DNA from: Paramecium sonneborni
Lineage: Eukaryota; Ciliophora; Oligohymenophorea; Peniculida; Parameciidae
Assembly: GCA_905182985.1 (NCBI GenBank)
Contig: CAJJDN010000052.1
Coordinates: forward strand, 155,264-219,263
DNA length: 64,000 nt
Direction of reading: 5' to 3'
Shown in pieces: positions 35,915 through 48,300 of the stretch. Numbering within the stretch: position 1 is the first letter of the stretch; each line of letters begins with the position of its first letter. The notes below the pieces were generated by a model. It did no database searches and had not been told where the DNA came from. It worked only from the letters and a program-made list of their open reading frames with translations. The position numbers and the translations under genes are program-made.

Positions 35915-37207
35915 ATGAGACCATCTTTAGGAAAAAAATTAAAATAGGACGATTCTGATAATAAATTTAGAGAGAAAATCTATCGGTCTATGTATCCATC
36001 TCCATGTTCATCATAGTAAATATTTAATTTTGAAAATTTTAGTGATCCAAATAAATGGCTATAAAATAATGACATTTCATGGTTGTCTCATTCAATAGAA
36101 TAGGACATTGATAAAATTTTATAAATAGCTGTTCCTTAACCTATTAAACCGTAAAATAATAGAAGAGCTAGTGCAAATGATATTCGAGAAGAGTTTGATG
36201 ACAAATAAGGAAAATAAAAGAGAAACACATGGTATGTTGACAATCAACAAGAAGATTAACCTTAAAATAGCAAACTTAAAATTAATATGAGTTCAATTAT
36301 TTGTGAATTCCCAATTTAAAAAGTTTCGCGGTAATCAATTTCATAACAACCAAAAACGCCAAATTGTTAAAAATCGTTTATGGAAGCTATTATTTCAAAG
36401 TATTAATAATAAAATGATCAAGAATAAGATGATTAATTTGAAAAAGAATAAAAATATTTATTCTAAAATGATTAATAATTATAAGATCAAATACTAGATC
36501 CTCAAATATATGGAGATGATATAAATGAAAATGTTTTAAATGAAGAATTATAATAAGTATCTCCATAAAACGATGAAGTCAATTAAAAAAAATAAAAAAA
36601 CAAAAAACCTAAAAAGATACGTAGAAAAAAAAAATGCTATGTAATAATTCCTAAAAGAAAATCAAGATAAACAAAATTATAAGACCGAATATTGCCACTT
36701 CCTGAACCTGCTTAAAATGAATTTTATTAAGAAAAAACTAAATAAATTAGACCGTCTTAAACTTTAGATTAACCAATATTCAATACAAAGTAATGTTGGG
36801 CTAGAATGTCATTAAGAAAAGAAGCCAGAAAATATGAGAAATATTAAACTTAAGAATTTAAAGATTTATTACGATCATTACCTGGATGTTATATCCATAA
36901 ATGTGAAGGAGATTTAAGAATAGATAAGATCAGACCTATGTAAAATGCAAAAGGAAAATATTTTTAAACATTTGAATTATGGATAAATCCTTTAGTATTG
37001 ATAGGTCCAATTAATATGAATAATTCAGTTAAATTAGTATAATAAATCTCTAATCTTAGCATGTAAGATTTAAAAAAGGATATTCTGGATAGGTTTTTTG
37101 TGACAGCACCTTATCAGAAACTTTACCATTAAATTAAATTGATGGGAAAACATTCTAAAATTAAAAATTAATTCTTGCTAATAACTCTGATCACGTCATT
37201 AAAATGA
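35915..37207 (+). CDS. Hypothetical basic, probably nuclear protein
   Basis: About 420 residues in two exons with one 27-nt intron (36016-36042). It starts MRPSLGKKLKQDDSDNKFRE. A Gln/Asn-rich middle is followed by a strongly basic stretch (KKPKKIRRKKKCYVIIPKRK), a likely nuclear localisation signal. The C-terminal 130 residues look folded: RKEARKYEKYQTQEFKDLLR, LPGCYIHKCEGDLRIDK and LDRFFVTAPYQKLYHQIKL. No known domain was recognised. The frame is TGA-free for its whole length, so the gene is credible. Confidence 0.65.
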
Positions 37208-37579
37208 TCTGTTGTTTAGTTAATATTGAAATTAAAAGTCCTACAAAAAAACGTAAATGAATAATTAAAATTATAATTATTATTTTTTTTTACATGATTT
37301 CTTTTGATTTTTTAAATAATATTCCTATATATAAAATTGATAATTTTAATTTATAAGTTATTTTTATAAAATAGAGATTTTTTGCAAATTTCAATTTTAA
37401 GAATAATTCTATTTATGTATCATCAAATACTAGGATTAAGACTGAAATATTGCTAAAATATGAAATCTTAACATTTTCATCATAATCAAAAAAAATGACT
37501 ATTATATTATATTGTTAAGATTTTTGAAGTAGAGTCTAAGACTAAAATTTAAAGGTGGATAAATTAATAAAGCCTATTA
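37208..37579. other. A+T-rich intergenic stretch
   Basis: About 370 nt with no gene recognised. It precedes the cyclin-like gene. Confidence 0.5.
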
Positions 37580-38217
37580 ATGAATGCAACTAATTTTTAA
37601 AATTTTTCTGATGAAAGACATTTCTTGAGTGATTAAGAAAATATAAGTAATTTTCTAAATAAATTTATACTTTCAGATTCAATTTCTAAATTTGTTAAAA
37701 TCTAAAAAAATCAAACTATTTTAAAAAATAAGATAAATTTAATCATTAAATCTGTGAGATGTTTAAATTCTTTATGTTTTTAATTTAAAATGATGAAACC
37801 CTAACCCAAACTCAAAAAATAAAAGAATATTTATATTAACAAGAAAACAAAGCATACATGAATTTCAAACAAAAGTGCTTATATCACCTAAAGTAGAACA
37901 TTCCTTTTAGAATTAGAACTGTTTAGATTATTAGATTTTGATTTAGGAATTGATGATTTAATGTAGTATTATTAATTAGATGCAGAAGAATACATACAAT
38001 TTTATTATAATTTAATTTTTAGCAGTGAATTTTAAATAAATAAGGTTCTGATTTGATGGATGTAGTATATTCTCCTGATTAAAATAAGCTAGCAAAATAA
38101 GCATAGAGATTGATGAAAATTTTAACTCTAGATTACTCAATGTATATAAACCTCAAATTAAAGAAATTCTCAATAGTTGAAACTATATTAGAATAAAATA
38201 ATATTTTTAAGGATTGA
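37580..38217 (+). CDS. Probable cyclin of the PHO80/cyclin-P type
   Basis: Starts MNATNFQNFSDERHFLSDQE. The best-conserved part is LLELELFRLLDFDLGIDDLM followed by a helix YYQLDAEEYIQFYYNL, which matches the ELN.LELEFLFLLDF.L segment of PHO80/PCL-type cyclins. The C-terminus is KLAKQAQRLMKILTLDYSMY and ends KKFSIVETILEQNNIFKD. It would bind and activate a cyclin-dependent kinase (family knowledge). At least two frame changes around 37850-38060 were not assigned to definite introns. Its stop is 15 nt from the convergent stop at 38233. Confidence 0.45.
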
Positions 38218-38232
38218 ATAAGATTTTATATT

Positions 38233-39459
38233 TCATTTTTATTTCATTTTCTATTAACTTCCTATTTTATTATTCTAAGATTTAGCTTTGTTTGAATGTT
38301 TCTATGTGGATGCAGAATATCTAGTTCTATTTATTCCTTTTAAGTTAGGTTTGTCTTTGTCATGATTTAAGAAATTATTTTATTCTGTATTTGTATTTAT
38401 TTGATCATTAGAATCATTGGAAGAGATATTTTTTTTTTTTCTCAACCTTTTATTTAGCTCTTTTTTAGATGATATATCATTTGATTGATCATTTTTTGGT
38501 TTAATTTTTTCAGAACTTTTCGAAAATTTAGGAGGATTTTTTTTAGAAGGTTTATTTTTGCCTATTTATTTAATTTCTGTGGCTAGTTCTTCTTAGTATT
38601 TAATTGTTTCATATTTAGGATCTAAAGCATTTGTTTCACTTTTAATTTTCCTATTTTTCGATCTTGTTTGTGTTTCCTTTTTATATAAGTTTTTTTAAAA
38701 AGTTTATTTAAATTGTATATTAGGTTCTACTTTTTTTTAAAGTAGTTTGAACAAAACATTTTCTTTTTATTCTTCATAACTTGATGGAGTAGATTTTTAA
38801 AGTTAATCAAAACTGTCTTCTTTGTCTTCTTTTTAATTTAAATTCAAGTCTTCTTTGAATGGGAGTTGAATAAATTGATCCTACGAGTTTTCATACTAAT
38901 GATGAATATTTCCTAAATTTTATATTTCTAATTAAAAGATACTCATGTCATCTTATTAACTTAATTCTATCTAATGATTATACTTATTGTGATCATCATC
39001 AGCAATAAATTAGTTAGTTAAATACATAGGTTATTAGTCTTAATTGCCTGAATAATTGTCTGAAATATAATTATAATTAGGTTCTATTTAATTTTGAAAT
39101 GATTATGAGAATTATGATTTCTATGAAATCTCTTAGCTTTCAATACATACTTTTTTTGATATCATTTCAATATCAGATTCTAAACCAACAGATATATCAT
39201 TTGGATTAATTATAATATATTATTGCTCTTTTTATCTTTTTATAAAAGCTTCATAGACTTAAGGTTTGAATCGTGACATAAATTATTCTCTTAGATTACG
39301 TTTCTCTTTTAAATACTATTCTTTAGTTATTAACTTTGCCTATTTAGCCTATTATAATTTATCTAAACATTTGCTGTATAGATATTCAAGACATACAGCT
39401 TTATGAAAAAGCATTCCAAAAAAGCCTAATTCTTTGAGACACCATAAACACTTGACCAT
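38233..39459 (-). CDS. Hypothetical protein with N-terminal Cys motif
   Basis: Intronless, 408 residues. The N-terminus MVKCLWCLKELGFFGMLFHK carries a CxxC pair and further His/Cys, which may form a small zinc-binding site. A helical region (KEQYLKEKRNLREQFMSRFK) follows. The remainder is low-complexity and rich in Gln, Asn, Ser and Lys, with many glutamines from TAA/TAG codons, and has a basic tail. No known domain was recognised. The cytoplasmic or nuclear location is unknown. Confidence 0.65.
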
Positions 39460-39683
39460 ATTTTTTTAATTAAATTTCTTAAATGATACATGTATTATAA
39501 AATGAATTAGGTCTTGAATTATTTTGCCAAACTTGAATAAGATATTTACCTATTATAAAGAATATAATAATAGTAATAATAATAATTAGTTTTAAATAAA
39601 TAAAAAGTTAAAATAGGCCTCTTTGTATGAATAGAAGTAGTGAGATTAATAGAATGATTGGTTTAATAAATATATGATTAAAT

Positions 39684-40613
39684 TCATTAATTTAATAATA
39701 TTAGCATAGCAGTCATATTGTCACAACCATATCCAGTTGAAGTGTCAGCAGCTAAGGAAGTATCAAGTAATTATTCCAATATAATGGATGGTTCTTGTTT
39801 CTCAGCCACACGTATGGATATAAATTCCATCACTTTATAACTGTTTTAGGTTTCGAATACACCATCGCATCCCAAAAAGAGAAAACTAATAATTATAAAT
39901 TGAATTAAATTACCGATCATCTTTATTTAACTTAATTTTCCTAATTTCAGGTTCTGCTATAACCATTTATTAATTAGCAGGTAATGGTTCCTGCTTAAAT
40001 TCAAAATCACCAAAAGCTCTGGAAACTGATAAAGTACCATTTAAACGACCTTATTCATCTACAAAACCTCCAGCATATCTTATTCGCGCCAATTCATTGC
40101 TTGGAAGGTGATCTTTAGTTAATTCAATGGTTTCGTCATCTCTCATTAATAGACATCGAGAGTCTCCTAAATTAGCCACATAAAGTATTTTATCTGCTAT
40201 TAATGCTACAACAGCAGTAGAACCTATAAATGTATCTTTAAGCTTATATTATAAAATATATACTTTTGATTTCATTATTTTTAATCATATCGTCCAGCTA
40301 TAAAAATGTGTCATGAAGTGATTGCATAAAATCCATTTTTTCAAATGCAACTTAAGAAATTAGCACATTCATGAAATTTTCAGCTAGAAATTATGAAATC
40401 CCAGAACCACCATGTCCATCAAATACTGCAAAAAGAGAAATATTTTCAATAAAATTTGGTTTCATCAAATGAGCATCTTCCATTTACAATCGCCATCCTA
40501 TTCATTAATATTATTCATATACCTTGCATAGCAGTAGTATAACACGATAACTAACCACTAAATTAATATTCATGGGATTTCTAAGTATTAGGTTGGGATA
40601 AAAAAGATCCCAT
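39684..40613 (-). CDS. PP2C-family Ser/Thr protein phosphatase (second copy)
   Basis: About 285 residues. PPM motifs are complete: GWRLQMEDAH, FAVFDGHGGSGIS, GSTAVVAL, YVANLGDSRCLL, NGTLSVSRAFGDFEF, FLGCDGVFE and GYGCDNMTAML. The N-terminus MGSFLSQPNTQKS fits N-myristoylation, as in PP2Cα, so it may be membrane-attached (inference). Introns: about 25 nt after TTAMQ (just before GWRLQ), 21 nt near 40240-40262, and 28 nt before FLFLGCDG. The first exon and start codon lie in the 1183-nt duplicated segment, so a truncated second copy of the 5' part reappears at 41626-41797. It is more canonical than the PP2C at 16685. Confidence 0.93.
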
Positions 40614-41624
40614 ATTTATTATTTATAAATAATAATTATGTGCTCACTTATCGAAATTTGCATTTGAGTTGTATAATATCAAGTAATATTTTATTTGATA
40701 TCATCGGTTTATGACAATTTATAATACGAAATATTATAATTTAATAATTGTCGTATTATTATGAAATATTTTTATAAAATTCCTTTTTTCTTATCTCATC
40801 AAATATTCATTTTTAGTTTGCTTTTACAATCTTTGTTTTCAATAATTATTCAGTTTCTAATATTAAAATAAAGGAATTTTTAACTAAAATTTACTAATTA
40901 ACTTATATCAATTAAAAATTCATTATTCTAATAAAATCTTTGATTAAACACTTGAATTTACGAAAATTTATAATTAATTATATTATCAATATATCATCAT
41001 TTAACAACTACTTATTTTTATAAATAAGGTTATAATTTAATTAATAAATTTGGTCTTCTTTTCATCAAACTTTTATCTGACCAAGATTAATTATTTACAA
41101 TTTTTTCATGAATTGTTGGTGTTTTTTTTTGAATCAATTCATTTAATGGCTTAAATATTAACGATTAATGTTCTGAATTCAATGTGACAGCCTTATTTGA
41201 TAAATAGGATTTGATGATACTATTGGATTGTTTTTTAAGCATATCTGAGACCAAACTCTTTTTTTTTTTCTGATTAATTTTCAATGATTATTTTCTATCA
41301 GTAAAGTTCACTCTTCTTTGATATGCTCGAATTTAATCTAAAGCAGGAGAAAATTCAACTTGATTTTCAGGCTCTTATTATGTTTTGACTATATATTCAG
41401 AAATTTATTTTTAGTAATTAATTAATTTTTCTTTTGAAACTAATACACTTTTTTTTGGTATTTAGAAGCAAGTATTTCTTCTTCGGGCACTTTTTCTTAA
41501 CATAATTAAGAGTGCTATTTTTCTTTTTAATGAATCATCCAAATTCAAAATAGGACCATGATGTTATTCATCAGGCATAGTTTTAGCTCTAGTATGTGTC
41601 ATTCGAATCAATATAGGTAAAGGA
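40442..41624. repeat. Direct repeat A, copy 1
   Basis: This 1183-nt segment recurs at 41626-42808 with a constant offset of 1184 and no difference seen where compared. It covers the 5' end of the PP2C gene, the intergenic region (40614-40996) and the 3' part of the basic-protein gene. A single N separates the copies, which strongly suggests two contigs whose ends overlap. Confidence 0.93.
40997..41624 (-). pseudogene. Partial duplicate of the basic-protein gene (probable assembly artefact)
   Basis: The same sequence as 42181-42808, i.e. the C-terminal two-thirds of the gene at 42181-43379, cut off at the N. It lacks the start and the first 150 or so residues. It is most simply a duplicated contig end and not a real second gene. 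Confidence 0.8.
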
Positions 41625-41625
41625 N
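41625..41625. other. Assembly gap (single N)
   Basis: Ambiguous base at the junction of the two copies of direct repeat A; it marks a contig join. Confidence 0.95.
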
Positions 41626-42808
41626 ATTTTCAATAAAATTTGGTTTCATCAAATGAGCATCTTCCATTTACAATCGCCATCCTATTCATTAATATTATTC
41701 ATATACCTTGCATAGCAGTAGTATAACACGATAACTAACCACTAAATTAATATTCATGGGATTTCTAAGTATTAGGTTGGGATAAAAAAGATCCCATATT
41801 TATTATTTATAAATAATAATTATGTGCTCACTTATCGAAATTTGCATTTGAGTTGTATAATATCAAGTAATATTTTATTTGATATCATCGGTTTATGACA
41901 ATTTATAATACGAAATATTATAATTTAATAATTGTCGTATTATTATGAAATATTTTTATAAAATTCCTTTTTTCTTATCTCATCAAATATTCATTTTTAG
42001 TTTGCTTTTACAATCTTTGTTTTCAATAATTATTCAGTTTCTAATATTAAAATAAAGGAATTTTTAACTAAAATTTACTAATTAACTTATATCAATTAAA
42101 AATTCATTATTCTAATAAAATCTTTGATTAAACACTTGAATTTACGAAAATTTATAATTAATTATATTATCAATATATCATCATTTAACAACTACTTATT
42201 TTTATAAATAAGGTTATAATTTAATTAATAAATTTGGTCTTCTTTTCATCAAACTTTTATCTGACCAAGATTAATTATTTACAATTTTTTCATGAATTGT
42301 TGGTGTTTTTTTTTGAATCAATTCATTTAATGGCTTAAATATTAACGATTAATGTTCTGAATTCAATGTGACAGCCTTATTTGATAAATAGGATTTGATG
42401 ATACTATTGGATTGTTTTTTAAGCATATCTGAGACCAAACTCTTTTTTTTTTTCTGATTAATTTTCAATGATTATTTTCTATCAGTAAAGTTCACTCTTC
42501 TTTGATATGCTCGAATTTAATCTAAAGCAGGAGAAAATTCAACTTGATTTTCAGGCTCTTATTATGTTTTGACTATATATTCAGAAATTTATTTTTAGTA
42601 ATTAATTAATTTTTCTTTTGAAACTAATACACTTTTTTTTGGTATTTAGAAGCAAGTATTTCTTCTTCGGGCACTTTTTCTTAACATAATTAAGAGTGCT
42701 ATTTTTCTTTTTAATGAATCATCCAAATTCAAAATAGGACCATGATGTTATTCATCAGGCATAGTTTTAGCTCTAGTATGTGTCATTCGAATCAATATAG
42801 GTAAAGGA
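41626..42808. repeat. Direct repeat A, copy 2
   Basis: Second copy of 40442-41624. It starts inside the PP2C coding sequence (the truncated 5' part up to ATG at 41797 on the minus strand) and ends inside the intact basic-protein gene, after which the sequence continues uniquely. Confidence 0.93.
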
Positions 42809-43379
42809 AGTGTTTTACTACGAAGTTTCTTAATTTTATTTTTTTGTAGTCTACTAATGAATTCTTTATTTAAAGAAAATAATTACTATATTACATTCTC
42901 AATCGATTAAACTTTTTCTTTTTAGCTTTTTCTATATTGTAATGATGCTATTTTACAATTGTTTTAGGTGCTTTGTTATTAAGATGCCTTTATTTTTCAC
43001 TTAAAATTTCATGGTAACTCCACCTTCTGGTAATTTTTGGAATTGGAGCACTGCTTCTTCTTTGAGTACTGCTTATTGATTTTTCACTCTTTCCTAATGT
43101 TTCAAATGGATTTGGTTTAGATGGGAGTCTCTTTAGAGCATTCTTTTCAATTGGTGGTTTCAATAGCATAGGACTCTTTGAAAGTTATTTTTTAGGTGTT
43201 AATAATAAAAGAGCATGTTGTTCAGTCTTGAAACTAGTTGATCTAAATAATCTTTTAGGTTTCATTTTTTTTTCATTCCTGTCTTATGGAGATTTGAGTA
43301 ATATTTTCTGTTGCTTTACTAGTCTTTCCAATTGATTAGAAGTTATAAGATTACCAAAGGTTAGATTTTGATGAATCAT
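42181..43379 (-). CDS. Hypothetical basic protein (complete copy)
   Basis: About 390 residues with a 23-nt intron (GTAATT...AAAG) near 42868-42890. It starts MIHQNLTFGNLITSNQLERL. The sequence is basic and mostly disordered: KKMKPKRLFRSTSF, RSSAPIPKITRRWSYHE, KKLRSKTLPLPILIRMTHTR, RAYQRRVNFTDRKQSLKINQ. It ends KLQPYLQKQVVVK. No domain was recognised. The high Lys/Arg content suggests nucleic-acid or cytoskeletal binding (inference only). Confidence 0.65.
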
Positions 43380-43459
43380 TTAATTTTATATTGAAGTTAA
43401 ATCAATTAAATAAATAACATCAATAAATATTTTAAGTATCAGACTGCCAAAAAAAATAT

Positions 43460-43893
43460 TAAATAATAAAATTATAGAATTTACCTCATTCACCGTAATC
43501 ACTATTTTAAGCTGATGATTCTGAATGTATTTTTGATTAGATTATCAAAAGTTGAAAATTTAGTTAAGATAAATATTTAGATATTTATAAGAGATGCTAA
43601 AATTTATTTGATTTTTAATTTAAAGGTTAGATGATAATCTATGATATTTAGTCAGAATTTACAAACCATTTATTAATTTGTATTGTTTTGTGCTTAGTTC
43701 TGAAAATTGGGAGTTCGAGGTTGAGAGTATTTTATTCAGAATTATTGATTTAATGTAAGTTATTCTGGATCTTATTGATAAAGATTATTCATCATCTTTA
43801 TAAAATTAGATTGGAGGAGGAAAAATTTTAACAATGATTTAATTATCAACATCAGATTATTTATTGATTAAGTAAGAGATTTAATTTAATTGA
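43460..43893 (+). CDS. Possible small gene, structure unresolved
   Basis: Protein-like frame SENWEFEVESILFRIIDLMQ followed by LDLIDKDYSSSLQNQIGGGK, ending TGA at 43893. A candidate upstream exon starts MILNVFLIRLSKVENLVKIN, and a 26-nt GTTAGA...TTAG intron lies between, but the phases do not fit cleanly. Function unknown. Confidence 0.3.
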
Positions 43894-44144
43894 TAAGCTT
43901 TTTTTCATATCAGAAGTAGACGTATATACTTCTTGTAAATATATTCTATTATAGATTATTATCCTACTTATTTTTGAAGATATTATTAATGACAGCTTGC
44001 GATTTGCTGAATCCTATTCCCAGACTTAAAAAAGTGTACAAAAAGAGGTCCATAAAAATTTATATATATATAAATTAAATTATTGGTTAAAGGATGGAAA
44101 TAACTGGATGATGGAAATATTTTATACGTGTTTATATTGTAAAA

Positions 44145-44680
44145 TCATTTTTTGGCTTTGTTGGTTTTAGCAGCACCTTTTTATGCTTTTTATTAAGCTT
44201 TGACTTCTGCTTTTTATGCTACTTTTTAAGCTGCAGCAGGTTTCTTCTTTTAAGCTTCAATTTACTTTTACTTTCTATCTTTAATTTCTCTAGCTGCTTA
44301 TTCAGCTTATGCCTTTCTAGTTTCTAAATTTCATTAGAAATATGTATTACTATCATCTTCCTTTCTTCTTCTTCTGATTTCTTCTAATGAAATACCAACA
44401 ATTGCTCTTTGTACTTTAAGATTTCTAATTCTTCTTTTTTTTGCTCCTTCATCTGTCTTAATTTTCTTATTTAATCTTCTCCAAGCAACAGTCCATTGAA
44501 TTTCTTATGATTTAATCTTAATTATGATTATGATTATTAATATACTTTTCTTGCACTAAAAGCTCTACTCTTTTAATTCAAGTAATAGAAGAGTCTGCCA
44601 TCTTTGGCAACAAATCTTCTTCCATGTCCAGGATAGATTCTCCATTCGCTAAAAGAGCACAAATCTGTTTTAATAACCAT
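44145..44680 (-). CDS. RPL24: 60S ribosomal protein eL24
   Basis: 159 residues after removal of two introns (29 nt and 27 nt; 480 coding nt in exact frame). The N-terminus has the eL24 zinc-ribbon-derived core SFSEWRIYPGHGRRFVAKDG, then RLFYYLNQKSRAFSARKIKS and IQWTVAWRRLNKK. The middle (RAIVGISLEEIRRRRKED) and the Ala/Lys/Gln-rich tail (QKAEVKAQQKAQKGAAKTNK) also match the family. In most eukaryotes the first Cys pair is CxFS; here it is LCSFSEW. It is a component of the large ribosomal subunit. Confidence 0.93.
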
Positions 44681-44708
44681 TATTTAAAAAATATTTAAAT
44701 CTTAATTT

Positions 44709-46005
44709 TCATTCCATTACAGAGTGTTTCAATGTTTTATCTTCTGGATCTTCAATCTCTCCTGTCCATTTTTTTGTTTTTAATTTTCCTTATAATTCAT
44801 TAACAACATCTTATTTTTCTTATTATGGTTCATTAAGTTTTTCAAGCTAACCTAATTTTTCTTCTATTTCTTCTAATTTAGCAAGTTCAATCATTTATTT
44901 AACTTATTTATCTTCATCTACTTCTTCTGATTCTTCTTTATGTTCTATCTATTCTGTTAACTTATCTATAAGTTCATTCTATTTCAATAAAGCATTTAAA
45001 TCATCTACTAAATCTAATTCTTCTATCTCATTATCTTATAATCCTACATATGTTAATCCAATATCTTCTCTTTCAAGAACATTTATAAATTCAAATATAG
45101 ACTTATCTGTTAAATGATTATTCCATAATTGTAGTTTCTTTAAATACTTTAAACTAGGCCATAATATTGATGCAGCACTATCTGAAAATCCTGTATTTCC
45201 TAAATTCAGATCTTCCAATATTTTATTTTTCTTTAAACAAATTGCTATTTATTTTATTGTTGCCAATTCCATTCCAATATCATTCAAATATAAAATTTTT
45301 ATTGTCTTATTCTTTTTTAATGCTTAAAAGAATGGAACCAATGATTTTGATGTCAATGGATTATTACCAAAATGAATTACTGATAAATTAGGAAGACTAT
45401 TTGTAGCCAATAATGTAGAAAAACAAACCAATCCTATAAAAATTATATTATACTTTTAATACCATAATCTGATATATTATTTGCTGGCACTTATAATTAT
45501 TACAGATTCTTTAATTCTGGTAATGCATAACAAAGTTAAATAAAAGTTGAATCATCAATCGAACAAGAACTCATACTCAATATTTTCAATTATTTGAAGC
45601 AACTTGAAATCTCTATCAAACCTTAAATACCAATCTACAAATATATAATTCACAATTATCCTACTTCAGTAATTTCATTATTCCCAATATATATTTCTTT
45701 AATTTTATCGTGCCATTACAATCCTGTCAACATATCAATAAATCCTCTGTCACTTATTGAATTTGCTCCAATATGAAATACTGTTAATTCTGCTTAACAT
45801 TCATGAAGATATAATGCTATCTTAATATATTACAATAATATTTTACAGTCAAAGCATCTAGATCATCTAATTTCTTTGCACTTACATCTAAAAACTTTCC
45901 ACAGCTTCTCAACTCTTCTAACAACCATTATTTACGTTTTTCAACCTTTTCTTCAAATTCCTTTTTAAATTATTCTTCATCTATTTCCTTCTCATTTTGA
46001 TCCAT
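44709..46005 (-). CDS. Leucine-rich-repeat protein (RNase-inhibitor type) with coiled-coil tail
   Basis: Starts MDQNEKEIDEEQFKKEFEEK. After SCGKFLDVSAKKLDDLDALT and a 26-nt intron come repeats of about 28 residues, such as ELTVFHIGANSISDRGF, IKEIYIGNNEITEVG and LNLGNTGFSDSAASILW, with LxLxxNxLTD phasing as in RanGAP/NLR-type repeats. The last 130 residues are acidic and coiled (EQIEHKEESEEVDEDKQVKQ), ending KTKKWTGEIEDPEDKTLKHS. At least three more short introns lie in the repeat region and were not all placed. It probably acts as a protein-binding scaffold. Confidence 0.78.
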
Positions 46006-46189
46006 TTTTATTATATATATATATAATATTTTCGTAACTTAAATACTCCAATCATATGATCTATACAAATTGAATGTGATTCATATAATAGTGAATTTTT
46101 TCAACAAACTATTCAATTCTTACAAATGAAATCAAATATACAAATATTATGACATTTTTTATTTTAAAAAAACATAAATATTTTTAAAA

Positions 46190-47323
<1,134 letters not shown>

Positions 47324-47519
47324 TTATTAATATATCATCAAAATAATTATTGTTTATTTAATATATTATTTTATAACACATTATAAATATTGAAAACAAG
47401 TATATATATATATTTCTAATTGAGTCTTGTAAATTAATATATATAAATTTCTAATTAAGTATGAAAATTTAGAATAATTAAAAATAAAGAGAATAAAAAT
47501 AATTATTGATAATCCTATA

Positions 47520-48290
47520 AGCAAAAACTAATCAATTCTTTTGACAAAGGCAAAGAATGTATTTACAGGATTACTTTACACATCATAGGATACATAGGAT
47601 TAAAAAAAGCAAAGAAATAACATAGAAGGAGATTTTTTTGTATAGATAAATGGTTATGTTTATAAATTGAAAGAGGTGAGGGATTTTTTAGATAATATAA
47701 ATATATGGATATAAGGTTGATTCAATATGAATGTAAATAGGTGAGATAATTATTCAGAATGTTATTTACAGAGAAGATTAATGTGGAAGTATTTAGATTA
47801 CCAAAAATAAGGAGTATTAAAAATTGGAAGAGTTAATTTCATTTTTGAAAAGATCATATTATGGTTTATACTACAAGAAAGATTAAATTTATATATTTTC
47901 ATTTTAGGGAAATGTATACAAATAAAAAGTATGCAGTATGAAATTTTAGTAGATGAAAAATAAATAGAATTTCGTGTTAGATAAGGAGTAAATTATTTGA
48001 AGATGAAGAATGTATCAGAATAAACTGTTCGCATATTTAGAGAAGATTTTTTTCATTTTAATACATTGGGAGTAGGAGATTAAGATAAAAAGCAAATATA
48101 TTTAGAAGAGAATTTTTATCAGAAAGATTTCCATAAGATTTCTTGAGAAATATGGATAAAGATAATAAAGGAGATTAAAGTGATTTACGTATAATAGTAT
48201 TTGATGAAATAGATGCAATATGTGAATAAAGAGGATCAATAAATTCTGGAACAGATTCTTACTAGAATTTTTTTAATATACTTTATTATA
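47520..48290 (+). pseudogene. NSF (N-ethylmaleimide-sensitive factor) pseudogene
   Basis: Pieces of the membrane-fusion ATPase NSF in changing frames. They run from N-domain-like GDFFVQINGYVYKLKE and INVEVFRLP, through the D1 entry NTLGVGDQDKK and IFRREFLSERFPQ, to the Walker B segment DLRIIVFDEIDAICEQRGSI. Between LRNM and DKDNKGDQSDLRII about 50 residues that should carry the Walker A loop (GPPGxGKT) are missing, and everything after SGTDSY (rest of D1, all of D2) is absent. Several frame breaks have no possible intron. Without Walker A and D2 it cannot be an active SNARE-disassembly ATPase, so it is a decayed, truncated copy. Its right end abuts the stop of the next gene. Confidence 0.75.
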
Positions 48291-48300
48291 TATTATAAAA

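Noticed and set aside
37795..37815. Telomere-like CCCTAACCC in the plus strand
   Set aside because: One partial match only; Paramecium telomeres are long C4A2/C3A3 arrays, and the site lies inside a probable coding region.
39684..42808. A third PP2C gene suggested by a repeated PP2C 5' end at 41626-41797
   Set aside because: Exact duplicate next to an N; no catalytic domain follows, so it is part of the assembly repeat.
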